Below the pieces are notes generated by a model. It had not been told where the DNA came from. It worked only from the letters and a program-made list of their open reading frames with translations, and did not search any database. The position numbers were made by a program, and so were the translations under genes. Below are positions 52,507-61,122 of a stretch of 64,000 bases of DNA, one piece after another (position 1 is the stretch's first letter; the number at the start of each line of letters is the position of its first letter). The stretch covers positions 434,001 to 498,000 of the forward strand of contig CAWESU010000002.1 in the NCBI GenBank assembly GCA_963811805.1. Direction: 5' to 3'. The stretch is from DAHUXN01 sp963811805. Lineage in GTDB: Bacteria; Acidobacteriota; Terriglobia; Acidiferrales; UBA7541.

Positions 52507-53892
52507 ATGGCCATCTCCTTGCCCTGGACGCAGCCGTCGTCGCATCTGCAAAAACGCCCGCGCGTCGCCGTCCGCGGCAAGCTCACCGTGCTCACCCTTG
52601 CCGCCGCCACCTACTTCATGGTCTCCGGCGGCCCGTACGGCCTCGAAGACGTCGTCCAAATGGCCGGCTACGCCGGCGCCATCGCGATTCTGCTTCTCAC
52701 GCCGCTGCTCTGGAGCGTTCCCACCGCGATGATGGTCTCTGAACTCTCCAGCGCCATCCCCGAAGAGGGCGGCTTCTACATCTGGGTGCGGCGCGGCCTG
52801 GGCCCCTTTTGGGGATATCAGGAAACGTGGCTCTCGCTCGCGGGCAGCATTTTTGAAATGGCCCTCTATCCCACTCTGTTCGTCGACTACCTCGGCCACT
52901 TCGCACCCGCACTCACCACCGGCCATCGTGCCATCGCCATCGAACTCGCTTTGATCGTGGTCTGCACGCTCTGGAATCTTTGGGGCACACGCGCCGTCGG
53001 AGAAGGCTCTGTGTGGATGTCCGTGGCCTTGCTAATCCCATTCGTCGTGCTCGTCGCTCTCGGCATGTCGCGACATGTCGCGTCATATGCCGTGCCTGCC
53101 GCCGCTCCGCATCCGACCATCCGCCATGCCGACATTCTCGGCGGCATCCTCATCGCCATGTGGAACTACATGGGCTGGGACAACACCTCGACTGTCGCCG
53201 AGGAAGTCGTCCGCCCGCAGCGCACCTTTCCGCTGGTCATGCTCCTGACGGTGACGTTTATCACCGTCAGCTATATCCTTCCCGTCGCCGCCGCCGCGCA
53301 CGCAGGCGTCAGTCCGCTGGGATGGTCCACGGGAGGGTGGGTTGACGTCGGCCGCGCCATAGGAGGGAACTGGCTTTCCATTGCCATCGCCGTCGGCGGC
53401 GCCATTGGCGCGATCGGCACGTTCAACGCGCTGACGCTTTCCTTCACGCGCCTGCCGCTGGTGATGGCCCAGGACGGCTACCTGCCGAGAATCTTCGCGC
53501 GCACGTCCGCGAAAACCGGCATGCCGGTCGTCGCGATCGTTGCCTGCGCCATCGGCTGGGCCGCATGCCTGTTCTTGAATTTCGAGCATCTGGTCATCAT
53601 GGACGTGCTGCTCACCGGCATGAGCATCCTGCTGGAGTTTTGGGCGCTCGTCGGCCTGCGCCTCCGCGAACCGAATCTCGAGCGCCCTTATCGCGTCCCC
53701 GGCGGCGTCATCGGCGTGGCGCTCCTCGGCCTGCCGCCGCTGGCGCTCATGGTCGCCGCCATCGTCCGCAACCACACCGAAAAAATCGGCTCGACCAGCT
53801 CGCTCGCCGTCGGCCTCGTGTTCATCGCCCTCGGCCCCATCTTTTATTTCCTCACCCGCCCACGCGCGAAATCGCCGGCGCATGTTGGATAG
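52507..53892 (+). CDS. APC-superfamily amino-acid permease
   Basis: A 461-aa transporter with 12 predicted helices of the LeuT-like fold. The first helix carries TLAAATYFMVSGGPYGLED (the substrate-contacting GPYG break). The later segments FYIWVRRGLGPFWGYQETW and WNYMGWDNTSTVAEEV are typical of the yeast-plant-bacterial amino acid/choline group. Substrate cannot be deduced. ATG 52507 is the only suitable start. The C-terminus is basic and cytoplasmic. Confidence 0.9.
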   Translation: MAISLPWTQPSSHLQKRPRVAVRGKLTVLTLAAATYFMVSGGPYGLEDVVQMAGYAGAIAILLLTPLLWSVPTAMMVSELSSAIPEEGGFYIWVRRGLGPFWGYQETWLSLAGSIFEMALYPTLFVDYLGHFAPALTTGHRAIAIELALIVVCTLWNLWGTRAVGEGSVWMSVALLIPFVVLVALGMSRHVASYAVPAAAPHPTIRHADILGGILIAMWNYMGWDNTSTVAEEVVRPQRTFPLVMLLTVTFITVSYILPVAAAAHAGVSPLGWSTGGWVDVGRAIGGNWLSIAIAVGGAIGAIGTFNALTLSFTRLPLVMAQDGYLPRIFARTSAKTGMPVVAIVACAIGWAACLFLNFEHLVIMDVLLTGMSILLEFWALVGLRLREPNLERPYRVPGGVIGVALLGLPPLALMVAAIVRNHTEKIGSTSSLAVGLVFIALGPIFYFLTRPRAKSPAHVG

Positions 53893-54040
53893 GCCGAAGC
53901 AAAGAGGACGTGAAGGGAGGGCAGGAGTACCTTCTCGAAACTCACAAGCTGAAATTTGCACTTGCTATCGCCCGGCGCGATACCGAGGAGCCGGAGTCTA
54001 GCCCATGCTTTTGCGCAGAAGAGCAGGCCGAGTCAAACGT

Positions 54041-54481
54041 TCAGGCGGCTCGTGACACGGCAAGACGCATACGTTTCCGCGCGAGAAAGGCCAGTCCAAC
54101 TCCTAAGACCGCGAGGACGACTGAACTTGGCTCTGGAGTAGCGGTGGTAGGCGTGCCGTAAAGATTAATCAACCCATGCTCGTTGGAGGCGGCAAAACTC
54201 AAATCGAGAGGAGCAAGAACAGGGCTACCGGCGGTGATGTCTGTAAGAGTGAGCACGTCACTGCTGATTGCCCACCCGTACTGGTTGGATGCTGAGAGAC
54301 TCAAACCTGTGAAATCGATTGTATGGCCGAATACAGTGAAATCGATTGCCGTGGCGGTCGCCGAACCCGTGGGCAGGGACGCGCAAGGGCCGATGCACGT
54401 AAAAACTGGCGATGCCGAGGCTCTTGGCACGCCGAAGCCCATCAGCAAAGCCGCAACGATCGCCCACAAGAATTTTCGCAT
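54041..54481 (-). CDS. PEP-CTERM sorting-domain protein (short)
   Basis: A 146-aa secreted protein with a signal peptide (LWAIVAALLMGFGVPRASA), a short beta-rich body with one Cys pair (FTCIGPCASL), and a C-terminal PEP-CTERM signal (TPEPSSVVLAVLGVGLAFLARKRMR). It is the third exosortase substrate in the window and the smallest. The spacer 54482-54714 upstream shows nothing recognisable. Confidence 0.9.
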   Translation of the reverse strand: MRKFLWAIVAALLMGFGVPRASASPVFTCIGPCASLPTGSATATAIDFTVFGHTIDFTGLSLSASNQYGWAISSDVLTLTDITAGSPVLAPLDLSFAASNEHGLINLYGTPTTATPEPSSVVLAVLGVGLAFLARKRMRLAVSRAA

Positions 54482-54714
54482 GGCGCCTTCCCCTCTAGAT
54501 GAATCGCGTGTGTAAGGGCGGCGAGTTTCTCAGCTTGATTTACGATTGTCAAGAAACAAGGCGCCTCATTTTAGTGATGTAAGTTATAGCTGTACTAGTC
54601 AGGAAAACGATTGCTTCGTCATACCAGCAGCGTGAGGCATTGGTCGTCAACCTACAACGATTGCCTTTTCTTCATTCTTGCTTGACCGCAATTCCTTGCT
54701 TCGCTCGCCACTCG

Positions 54715-55254
54715 TCACCGCTTCTTCGTCGGTATCGCTGCTGCCGGGGCGCCCTGCAGCGCAAACACCGCCTTCACTTCCAGCGGCAAATTGTTCATTC
54801 GCCCGATGAACGTCACCACCTGCCAGATATCCTGATCGCTCAGCACGTTTTTCCACGCCGGCATGCCGCTCCAACGGATGCCGTGCTGCGTGATGTAATA
54901 GTTGTCCTGGTCGCCCATGTCCGCTGCATCGCTCATGAACTGCGGAGGCCGCGGATAGAACGATTCTGCCAACGGCGAAGCCGGCCGCGCCGGATCGCCG
55001 TGGCACAGCGCGCAGTGATCCAGATAAACTTTCGCGCCGGCGATGAGATTGTCACTCGTCGGTTGCAGCGGATTCGTCAACTTTGGCGCGTTGCGATCCA
55101 CGCTCGCGTCCATCGCGCTGCCCGCGATATGCCGCTCGAACTGCGGAGGACGCACGTCCGCTCGCATGTCCACGCGTCCCGTCTCCGTCACAAAAAGCCC
55201 GGCGCCCGTTATCACCACGATGGTGATCAGCACGCCCAATATGAATCCCTTCAT
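54715..55254 (-). CDS. Membrane-anchored cytochrome c
   Basis: A 179-aa protein with an N-terminal membrane anchor (GFILGVLITIVVITGAGLFV). A single haem motif CALCH lies in VYLDHCALCHGDPARP, and the probable axial Met is in RWSGMPAW. The C-terminal tail is low-complexity and basic. It is a periplasm-facing mono-haem cytochrome of the cbb3-subunit-like class and may feed a terminal oxidase. No oxidase gene is adjacent. Confidence 0.9.
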   Translation of the reverse strand: MKGFILGVLITIVVITGAGLFVTETGRVDMRADVRPPQFERHIAGSAMDASVDRNAPKLTNPLQPTSDNLIAGAKVYLDHCALCHGDPARPASPLAESFYPRPPQFMSDAADMGDQDNYYITQHGIRWSGMPAWKNVLSDQDIWQVVTFIGRMNNLPLEVKAVFALQGAPAAAIPTKKR

Positions 55255-55345
55255 CGTGTCCCCCTGTGTGCGGACGAATCCGCGATGTTGTGGCCGGTAC
55301 GCCGGACGGAATTATCATCTCTTAGGTAGTATGCGCGCGGGAACT

Positions 55346-56173
55346 TTATTTTCGCGCCCAGGCCTGCACGAGTGTGGTCACCACCAGCAGGATCGTCTCA
55401 TCCGCCGCAATCGCGCGCATCTCTTCGCAGATCTGCTCCAGGTCCTCTCGGCGCGCCACTCCGGCCTCGATGATCGCGGGCATGGCTTCGCGCAGCGTCA
55501 GCTCCCAGAAGCGTTTCTCTTCGCCGCGCAGAAACGCGGGCTGTTCCACGTTGATCTCCGGAGCGCGAAACCCCGCGAGCTGAAAATACCGATGCAGCTT
55601 CGCGCCGGCGTTCGAATCCACGCCGCGCTTCGCATCCATGATGGGATAGATCTCCACGAGCCGCACGTACGCGCGCGTCTCCGGGTACGTAGCGATCGTG
55701 GAAGCGATGAAATCTTCACACACCAGCACGCCGCCGGGCTTCAGCAGGGAACTCATCTCCTCGACCGCCGCCACCGGATCGGTCAAGTGGCAGAGCAGAA
55801 ATCGCGCGTAGACCAGATCGAACGTCCCGCGTGGCAGCCCTGTCGCCGTCGCCGTGCTTTGGCGGAAGACCGCGTTCTTCACGCCCGCGGCTTCCGCATT
55901 GGCCGCAGCGATGCGCATCTGTTCTTCGCTCATGTCCACGCCGGTCGCCGAGCCGCTTGGCCCCACGCGCTCGGCCATCCACAGGGCGTTGAGCCCAATG
56001 CCGCAGCCGATGTCCGCCACGTGCCAGCCGGGCGCGAGGCCGGCTCTCGTCAGTAGCTCTCGTGTGGTGGGATTGAAAACGCGGTCGAGCAGCCGCAAAC
56101 GCTCCGCCGCCGTCTCTCCCGCCGCGAAGATATATTTGCCGCGGGATTCTTGATGGTCTGACCGCGCTTTCAT
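55346..56173 (-). CDS. Class I SAM-dependent methyltransferase
   Basis: A 275-aa protein from ATG 56173, with GAGAGG eight bases upstream. Motif I is VADIGCGIGLNALWMAERVG, motif II the acidic TGVDMSEEQM, and motif IV FDLVYARFLLCHL. After the Rossmann core there is a helical substrate-binding part (RFWELTLREAMPAIIEAG). UbiE-like small-molecule methyltransferases have this shape, but the acceptor is unknown. Confidence 0.88.
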   Translation of the reverse strand: MKARSDHQESRGKYIFAAGETAAERLRLLDRVFNPTTRELLTRAGLAPGWHVADIGCGIGLNALWMAERVGPSGSATGVDMSEEQMRIAAANAEAAGVKNAVFRQSTATATGLPRGTFDLVYARFLLCHLTDPVAAVEEMSSLLKPGGVLVCEDFIASTIATYPETRAYVRLVEIYPIMDAKRGVDSNAGAKLHRYFQLAGFRAPEINVEQPAFLRGEEKRFWELTLREAMPAIIEAGVARREDLEQICEEMRAIAADETILLVVTTLVQAWARK

Positions 56174-56296
56174 CGAAGCGACCTCTCTCAGATTTTGGGC
56201 AGGGGCGTCTAGATTCGCGCAGCAAAAAAACGAAGGCAAGCGGAATTTGCGGCGCTGTTGGCTTTGCTGAAACTTGGAGGTTGCGAAGTGCCGCGC

Positions 56297-56599
56297 TCAG
56301 GCGTCGCGGCGCAGGAAAAATTTAATCAGCGAATAGCCCCCCGTGATCGGCAACAGAAACACCTGTTTCCATACCGACGCATGCTCGCGAACTTTCTCGT
56401 GTTCCAGGGCGGCGCGAGCCTCCTCATGGGCGATCATCATCGCCGCGTATTTCGCGAAATCGATGCCGCACTTGTCGCATTTTCCGCCGTGCCGCTGCGT
56501 CGCCCGGCAGGAAGGGCATTTGTAAAGCAGCGTCGCGTGGCACCGCGTGCAGAACTGCGCCGTGTCGGCGTTCGCCGCCTTGCACTTGGGGCATTCCAT
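56297..56599 (-). CDS. Double zinc-ribbon protein, paralog of 50983-51318
   Basis: A 100-aa protein with CPKC, CTRC, CPSC and CDKC pairs in the first 45 residues and the same spacing as its paralog (NADTAQFCTRCHATLLYKC against NADGVQFCTNCHATLIFKC). A charged helix and a shorter hydrophobic tail follow (VWKQVFLLPITGGYSLIKFF). The ribbon half is about 65% identical by eye and the tail has diverged. Function is unknown. Confidence 0.82.
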   Translation of the reverse strand: MECPKCKAANADTAQFCTRCHATLLYKCPSCRATQRHGGKCDKCGIDFAKYAAMMIAHEEARAALEHEKVREHASVWKQVFLLPITGGYSLIKFFLRRDA

Positions 56600-56784
56600 C
56601 CTCTGATTTTACAGCGCCCCACGCGCTGTGCTCGGGAACGCGCCCGCGCTGTGTCATCCTTGCGACTGTCCTTCCGGTCAGGCGCTCCAGCCACTCACGC
56701 GCCGGCTCGTGCCGCCGCTCACGTTCCGCGACTTGACCACGCACTTTCAGGCCAGCAAAATGCCTGCGCGACGGAGGCCGCGCC

Positions 56785-57453
56785 ATGTCCGAACCCGTTT
56801 TTCTCCCGCTCAGCACCTATCAGGAATTTCCCGTCGACGAGATGAAGCGCCGCGCGCGCTCCTTTCGCGACGAAATGCTCCGCCGCCGCACCGTGCGCCA
56901 GTTTTCGACGCGCGCGGTCCCGCGCGAAATCATCGACGACTGCTTGGCCGTCGCCGGCAGCGCGCCCAGCGGCGCCAACATGCAACCGTGGCATTTCGTC
57001 GTGGTCAGCGACGCCCAAATCAAGCGCCATATCCGTGAAGCCGCGGAAGCCGAAGAACGCATCTTCTATCACCAGCGCGCTCCGAAAGAGTGGCTCGAGG
57101 CCCTCGCCCCGCTGGGCACCGACGAAAACAAGCCCTACATCGAAACCGCGCCTTTTCTGATCGCCGTCTTCGCGCAGTCCTACGGCCTCTCGCCTGACGG
57201 CCGCAAAATCAAGAATTATTACGTCGCCGAATCCGTGGGCATCGCCACCGGCCTGCTGATCGCCGCCGTGCACATGGCCGGCCTGGTTTCGTTGACGCAC
57301 ACGCCCAGCCCCATGGGATTCCTCAATGGAATTCTCGGCCGTCCCGCGCACGAGAAAGCGTTCTTGCTCCTCGTGGTCGGCTATCCGGCCGATGACGCGC
57401 GTGTCCCGGCCATCACCAAGAAGCCGCTCAGCGAAATCGCCACGTTTATGTAA
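56785..57453 (+). CDS. Nitroreductase-family flavoprotein (iodotyrosine-deiodinase-like)
   Basis: A 222-aa FMN enzyme. RRTVRQFSTRAVPREII and AGSAPSGANMQPWHFVVV supply the FMN phosphate and isoalloxazine contacts. The central ESVGIATGLLIAAVHMAGL helix and the active-site-lid-like KEWLEALAPLG place it near the IYD/BluB branch. Likely reaction: NAD(P)H-driven reductive dehalogenation or reduction; substrate unknown. ATG 56785 follows GGAGG. Confidence 0.9.
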   Translation: MSEPVFLPLSTYQEFPVDEMKRRARSFRDEMLRRRTVRQFSTRAVPREIIDDCLAVAGSAPSGANMQPWHFVVVSDAQIKRHIREAAEAEERIFYHQRAPKEWLEALAPLGTDENKPYIETAPFLIAVFAQSYGLSPDGRKIKNYYVAESVGIATGLLIAAVHMAGLVSLTHTPSPMGFLNGILGRPAHEKAFLLLVVGYPADDARVPAITKKPLSEIATFM

Positions 57454-57517
57454 ATCTGCGCGTCGAGTCGCACGATTTGGCCTGCTCGAACGCCCGGTTA
57501 TCCTTAGAACATCGCGC

Positions 57518-57558
57518 TTGACACATACCCATTGCTCTATATATAGCGATGCTATATA
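57518..57558 (+). promoter_or_regulatory. Promoter and palindromic operator of the PadR operon
   Basis: TTGACA (57518-57523), a 16-bp spacer and TATATA (57540-57545) form a strong promoter. The palindrome TATATAGC (57540-57547), GAT, GCTATATA (57551-57558) is perfect and covers the -10. The PadR ATG is at 57568. A repressor bound here would block its own operon. Confidence 0.82.
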
Positions 57559-57567
57559 CTGCCATTC

Positions 57568-57900
57568 ATGATTAGTTCGAATATCAAACGTGGCAGCGCC
57601 GAGCTGGCCATTCTTTCCGTCCTTGCGGAACATCCGCTGCACGGCTACGAAATCGCCCGCCGCATCGCGCGCCAAACCAATGGCACGCTGCACTTCACCC
57701 TCGCTTCGCTCTACCCGTTGCTCTATCGCCTGGAAGCGCGCGGTTGGCTCCGCGCCGCGTGGGGCGAAACGCTCGCGGGACGCGCGCGCCGCTACTACCG
57801 CCTCACCGCCGCGGGCCGCAAGAAACTCGTGCCCCTGCGCAAGGAATGGAAGGAACTCTTCCGCGCCCTCGCGCGCCTCGCGGAGGCTCACCATGCCTGA
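57568..57900 (+). CDS. PadR-family transcriptional repressor
   Basis: A 110-aa winged-helix protein of the short (subfamily 2) PadR type: ISSNIKRGSAELAILSVLAE, HGYEIARRI, TLHFTLASLYPLLYRLEARGWL and RRYYRLTAAGRKKL are all diagnostic. A C-terminal helix mediates dimer formation. It overlaps the next gene by 8 bp (ATGCCTGA). Together with the palindromic operator this indicates an autoregulated three-gene operon with the two membrane proteins. Confidence 0.93.
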   Translation: MISSNIKRGSAELAILSVLAEHPLHGYEIARRIARQTNGTLHFTLASLYPLLYRLEARGWLRAAWGETLAGRARRYYRLTAAGRKKLVPLRKEWKELFRALARLAEAHHA

Positions 57901-58933
57901 TTGGGAGCGGGAGGCGCAGCGCAGGCTCGAAAACACAAAATTCCCCGCCGCCGGGCGCGAAGAAGTGGCCCGCGAACTCGCTGGCTACCTCGAGGAAGTA
58001 TCCAGTGACGCACGCGAACGGGGCGCGAACGAAAGCGCGGCGGCGCAGCCCGCATTCGCTGAGCTTCGCGAAGATCCGCGCCTGGGCGCAAATCTTTTTC
58101 GCGCCCGTCAGGAGGGCACTGTGAACGACCGCACAAAACAACTTTGGCTCCCCGGCATCGCGACATTGTTTGCAGCCCCCGTTGTAGGGTGGCTCGTTCA
58201 GTTCGTGTTGTTTCATTTCTCCCACCCTGTCGTACTACACGGCGAAAACGGTGGGGTAGCGTATCTCAACGTCCTGATGGGCCAAGACCCTTCGCTCCTG
58301 GTGTATTTCCTCTGGCTTTACGCTCTGCTATTTATCGGTGCTGCGGGCGCCTACTGGTCGCGCCGCGCGGGCAGCGGCCGCATCCTGCAGGCCGCCGTGG
58401 CCCTTTTTCCGATACTTCTGTACCTCGCGATTTCCGTGGGAATGGAAGTCGCCCAGCGGGAAGGCACCATGCCGGCGCATTTTGTTCTTTTCGCTCTTTC
58501 GGGGTCGCTTCTTTCGGGGTGGCTTGGACCTCACTTTTATTACGAAGGTTTTGGCGGCGGTGTGCTGAGCTGGGTCATCATCCTGGGCGCCGCGCTGCTG
58601 CTCGGCGCTGCAGGCGCCTACTGTTCGCGCCGCGCGGGCGCCGGACGCATTCTGCAAGCCGCCGTGGGGCTTTTCCCGGTGCTTGTGTTCCTTGCGCTTT
58701 TCGCGAGAACGGAAATCCTCCAGCGCGGAGGCACCCTGCTGGCGCTCAATTTTGCGCCGAAGCGTGTATTTTTCTTTTTCCCGTTTTTTGGTGGCGCCGT
58801 GTTGAGCGAGTTCGTCATCCCGGGCGCCGCGCTTCTGCTCGGAGCTCTGCCATTTCTCTCGAGGCCGGCGAAGCGCTCGCGCAAAATCAATTCCGCGGTT
58901 TCTGCGGTAGCCGGAGCTGCACGGCATGCCTGA
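57893..58933 (+). CDS. PadR-linked membrane protein with N-terminal permease-prefix-like domain
   Basis: A 346-aa protein. The first 80 residues (PDWEREAQRRLENTKFP, VARELAGYLEEV) are cytoplasmic and helical, like the prefix domain found next to PadR regulators. Eight or so membrane helices follow. Two internal blocks are near-duplicates: GAAGAYWSRRAGSGRILQAAVALFP and GAAGAYCSRRAGAGRILQAAVGLFP, about 87 residues apart. It starts within the padR stop and ends overlapping its own paralog. Function is unknown. Confidence 0.85.
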   Translation: MPDWEREAQRRLENTKFPAAGREEVARELAGYLEEVSSDARERGANESAAAQPAFAELREDPRLGANLFRARQEGTVNDRTKQLWLPGIATLFAAPVVGWLVQFVLFHFSHPVVLHGENGGVAYLNVLMGQDPSLLVYFLWLYALLFIGAAGAYWSRRAGSGRILQAAVALFPILLYLAISVGMEVAQREGTMPAHFVLFALSGSLLSGWLGPHFYYEGFGGGVLSWVIILGAALLLGAAGAYCSRRAGAGRILQAAVGLFPVLVFLALFARTEILQRGGTLLALNFAPKRVFFFFPFFGGAVLSEFVIPGAALLLGALPFLSRPAKRSRKINSAVSAVAGAARHA

Positions 58934-59621
58934 TTGGAGAATCGAGGCGTCACGCAAACTTGACCGTGCCAAATTTTCCGCCGAGGAGCGTGACGATGTT
59001 TCCCGCGAACTCGCCGGCTATCTCGAGGATTTATGCAGCGAATCGTGCGCCAGCGGAGCGGACGAATCATCCGCCATCGCCCGCGCCGCGCGCGAACTTT
59101 ACGAAGATGCGAGGCTCGGCCCGAAACTCCGCCGCGCCCGCAAGGAGAACACCATGAACGATCGCACCAAACGCCTCTGGCTCCCCGGCTGCATCACTTT
59201 TCTCGCCAGCGCCGGCGCTCTCGCGTTCTTGCAACTCGCGGGATTCTCTCCCTACTTCCCGCGCGCCTGGGCGGGCAATTCCAGCACCAATCCACTCCTG
59301 CATCACTCGCTGATGCTTTACCTTCCCTGGCTCTGCGTGCTGCCATTTTTGGGCGCCGCCGGAGCACAGTGGTCGCGCCGCGTCGGCAGCGGACCCGCTC
59401 TGCGGATCGCAGTCGGAATTTTCCCAGCATTCGTCTTCTTGGCAACTTTCCTGGTGTGGGTGCCGCTATGCGTAGCGATGGGCACGCTGCCGCAGGCAAA
59501 AATCTTCCTGCCGGCGCTTGCAGGGCTCATTTTGAGTTGGGTTGTGATTCCCGGTGCGGCTCTGCTTCTCGGCGTTCTGCCGTTCTTGCGCAGCAACAAC
59601 GCTCAGCGGCGAATCGCCTAG
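58926..59621 (+). CDS. Second PadR-linked membrane protein, paralog of the preceding gene
   Basis: A 231-aa protein again starting in an ATGCCTGA overlap. The prefix domain is clearly homologous (PDWRIEASRKLDRAKFS, VSRELAGYLEDL, RKENTMNDRTKRLWLPG). Only one copy of the GAAGAQWSRRVGSG module is present, so the 58-kb gene gained an internal duplication or this one lost it. Four to five membrane helices follow. The pair probably acts as a regulated membrane complex; transport has not been shown. Confidence 0.83.
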   Translation: MPDWRIEASRKLDRAKFSAEERDDVSRELAGYLEDLCSESCASGADESSAIARAARELYEDARLGPKLRRARKENTMNDRTKRLWLPGCITFLASAGALAFLQLAGFSPYFPRAWAGNSSTNPLLHHSLMLYLPWLCVLPFLGAAGAQWSRRVGSGPALRIAVGIFPAFVFLATFLVWVPLCVAMGTLPQAKIFLPALAGLILSWVVIPGAALLLGVLPFLRSNNAQRRIA

Positions 59622-59651
59622 CCCATCGCCGCGCGTTTCTGCGCGTCGCGC

Positions 59652-60704
59652 TTATTTTCGCAGCGCGAAAAACTGGTTGAACGGATTCTGTATCGCCAGC
59701 TTCTCGAAATGCGTGAATCCGGCCTCGCGCGCCAGCGCACGCGCGCCTTCTTCGCCGATCACCGTGCCCAGCCCCGCGCCGTTGTGCGCCAGCGAAACGG
59801 TCATGCAGTGCATCGGGCTGATGGCGTGGAACATTTTGCCCACCGGATTGCGGTTTTCGTGCGCGTTCGCCGTTGCATTTGGCTCCGACCACACGTACAC
59901 GCCGTCGTCGGCGAGCGCTCCGCGGATCGCTCGCAGCGTCGCCTTGGGATCCACCATGTCGTGAATGCAATCGAAGCTGCAAATCAGGTCGAACTTCTTT
60001 CCGTTGGGAATTTCGTGCGCCGCCGCCTGCAGGAATTCCACGTTGCTCAGGCCCTGGTCGGCCGCCAGTTTCCGCGCGCGCTCGATGCTCGGCTTGTGGT
60101 AGTCGATGCCCAGCACTTTCGATTTCGGAAAGCCCTTGCCCATCACCACCGTCGATTGCCCGCGGCCGCAGCCGATGTCCGCAATCGAAGCGCCTTTTTC
60201 AAGACGCGCCACGAGTCCGGGCACCGCGCCAAGCCATTCCTTCGTTAGAAAATTCAGATAACCGGGGCGAAACAATCGTTCGATGGCGTGTGGAATTTCG
60301 TCACCAATCTCTGAGTACGATATCCCGCCGCCTTTCTTGAAAGCCTCGGCGATCTTTTCGATGTTGCAGATCGAAGGCGCCGTGAAATGAAAGATCCCGC
60401 CGACGAACATCGGGCTGTCCTCACTGGCCAGCACGAACGCCTGCTCCTCGCTCATGCGGTACATGTCCGTCACCGCGTCGTACTCGATGTATTCCGCCGC
60501 GACCATCGCGCGCAGCCATTCGCGTACGTACCGTTCATTCAGTTGCGTGCGCGCGGCAAGATTCGGGCTGCGCATCGGTCCCGCGCCGGCCATGGCTTTG
60601 AACAAGCCCAGGCGGTCGCCGATATACCCCAGCGCCATCGTAAACGCGCCGGCCGTATCGCCGACCACGCGAAACGCCAGCTCTTCCACTCTCTTTTGAT
60701 TCAT
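59652..60704 (-). CDS. Winged-helix plus SAM-dependent methyltransferase
   Basis: A 350-aa protein. The N-terminal third (about 1-100) is a winged-helix dimerisation part (FTMALGYIGDRLGLFKAM, NERYVREWLRAMVAAEYIEY). A Rossmann methyltransferase follows with motif I IADIGCGRGQSTVVMG and FDLICSFDCIHDM. The architecture equals that of mycobacterial Rv2258c and plant-type O-methyltransferases. Substrate is unknown. It converges with the PadR operon, with 30 bp between stop codons. Confidence 0.9.
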   Translation of the reverse strand: MNQKRVEELAFRVVGDTAGAFTMALGYIGDRLGLFKAMAGAGPMRSPNLAARTQLNERYVREWLRAMVAAEYIEYDAVTDMYRMSEEQAFVLASEDSPMFVGGIFHFTAPSICNIEKIAEAFKKGGGISYSEIGDEIPHAIERLFRPGYLNFLTKEWLGAVPGLVARLEKGASIADIGCGRGQSTVVMGKGFPKSKVLGIDYHKPSIERARKLAADQGLSNVEFLQAAAHEIPNGKKFDLICSFDCIHDMVDPKATLRAIRGALADDGVYVWSEPNATANAHENRNPVGKMFHAISPMHCMTVSLAHNGAGLGTVIGEEGARALAREAGFTHFEKLAIQNPFNQFFALRK

Positions 60705-61122
60705 CGGGCATACGCTCCTTTACTTCCAGTTTTTCCAAGAACGGACAGTTGCTTGGTGGGGACCGCGAGTCTTGCCCGTTGCCCGTCAGCGGCGGCGTGG
60801 CATCTGGCCGAGGATTGCGCCGGCATTCCGAACCGCGAGGTTCACTCAGTCTAAGCGAGAGCGAAGCTGCGTGTCAACCCTTCGCACGCATTGAAATGGT
60901 TTTGTACGGTTCCTGTGACTGCTTTGAAACGCCTGTTTCAGCGGGCCCGATTCACCAGAACATTTCTCCCCCGCCGCGCAAAAGCGGCCCAGAGGGCTCC
61001 AAGCAGGGTCATAGACGCGACGCGCCCTCGTCCGTTGAAGCCCTTGCGGTTATATCGTCGCTTACCTTGGCCACGCAATTCCGCTACACTCCCAGCGACA
61101 TTTACCGTCGGAGAGCGCCTTT
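60705..61122. other. Gene-free 0.4-kb spacer
   Basis: No gene or RNA is recognisable. A small inverted repeat TGAAACG / TTTCA lies near 60923-60940. The sequence is otherwise unstructured by eye and separates two divergent genes, so it must hold their promoters, but I cannot place boxes with confidence. Confidence 0.4.
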
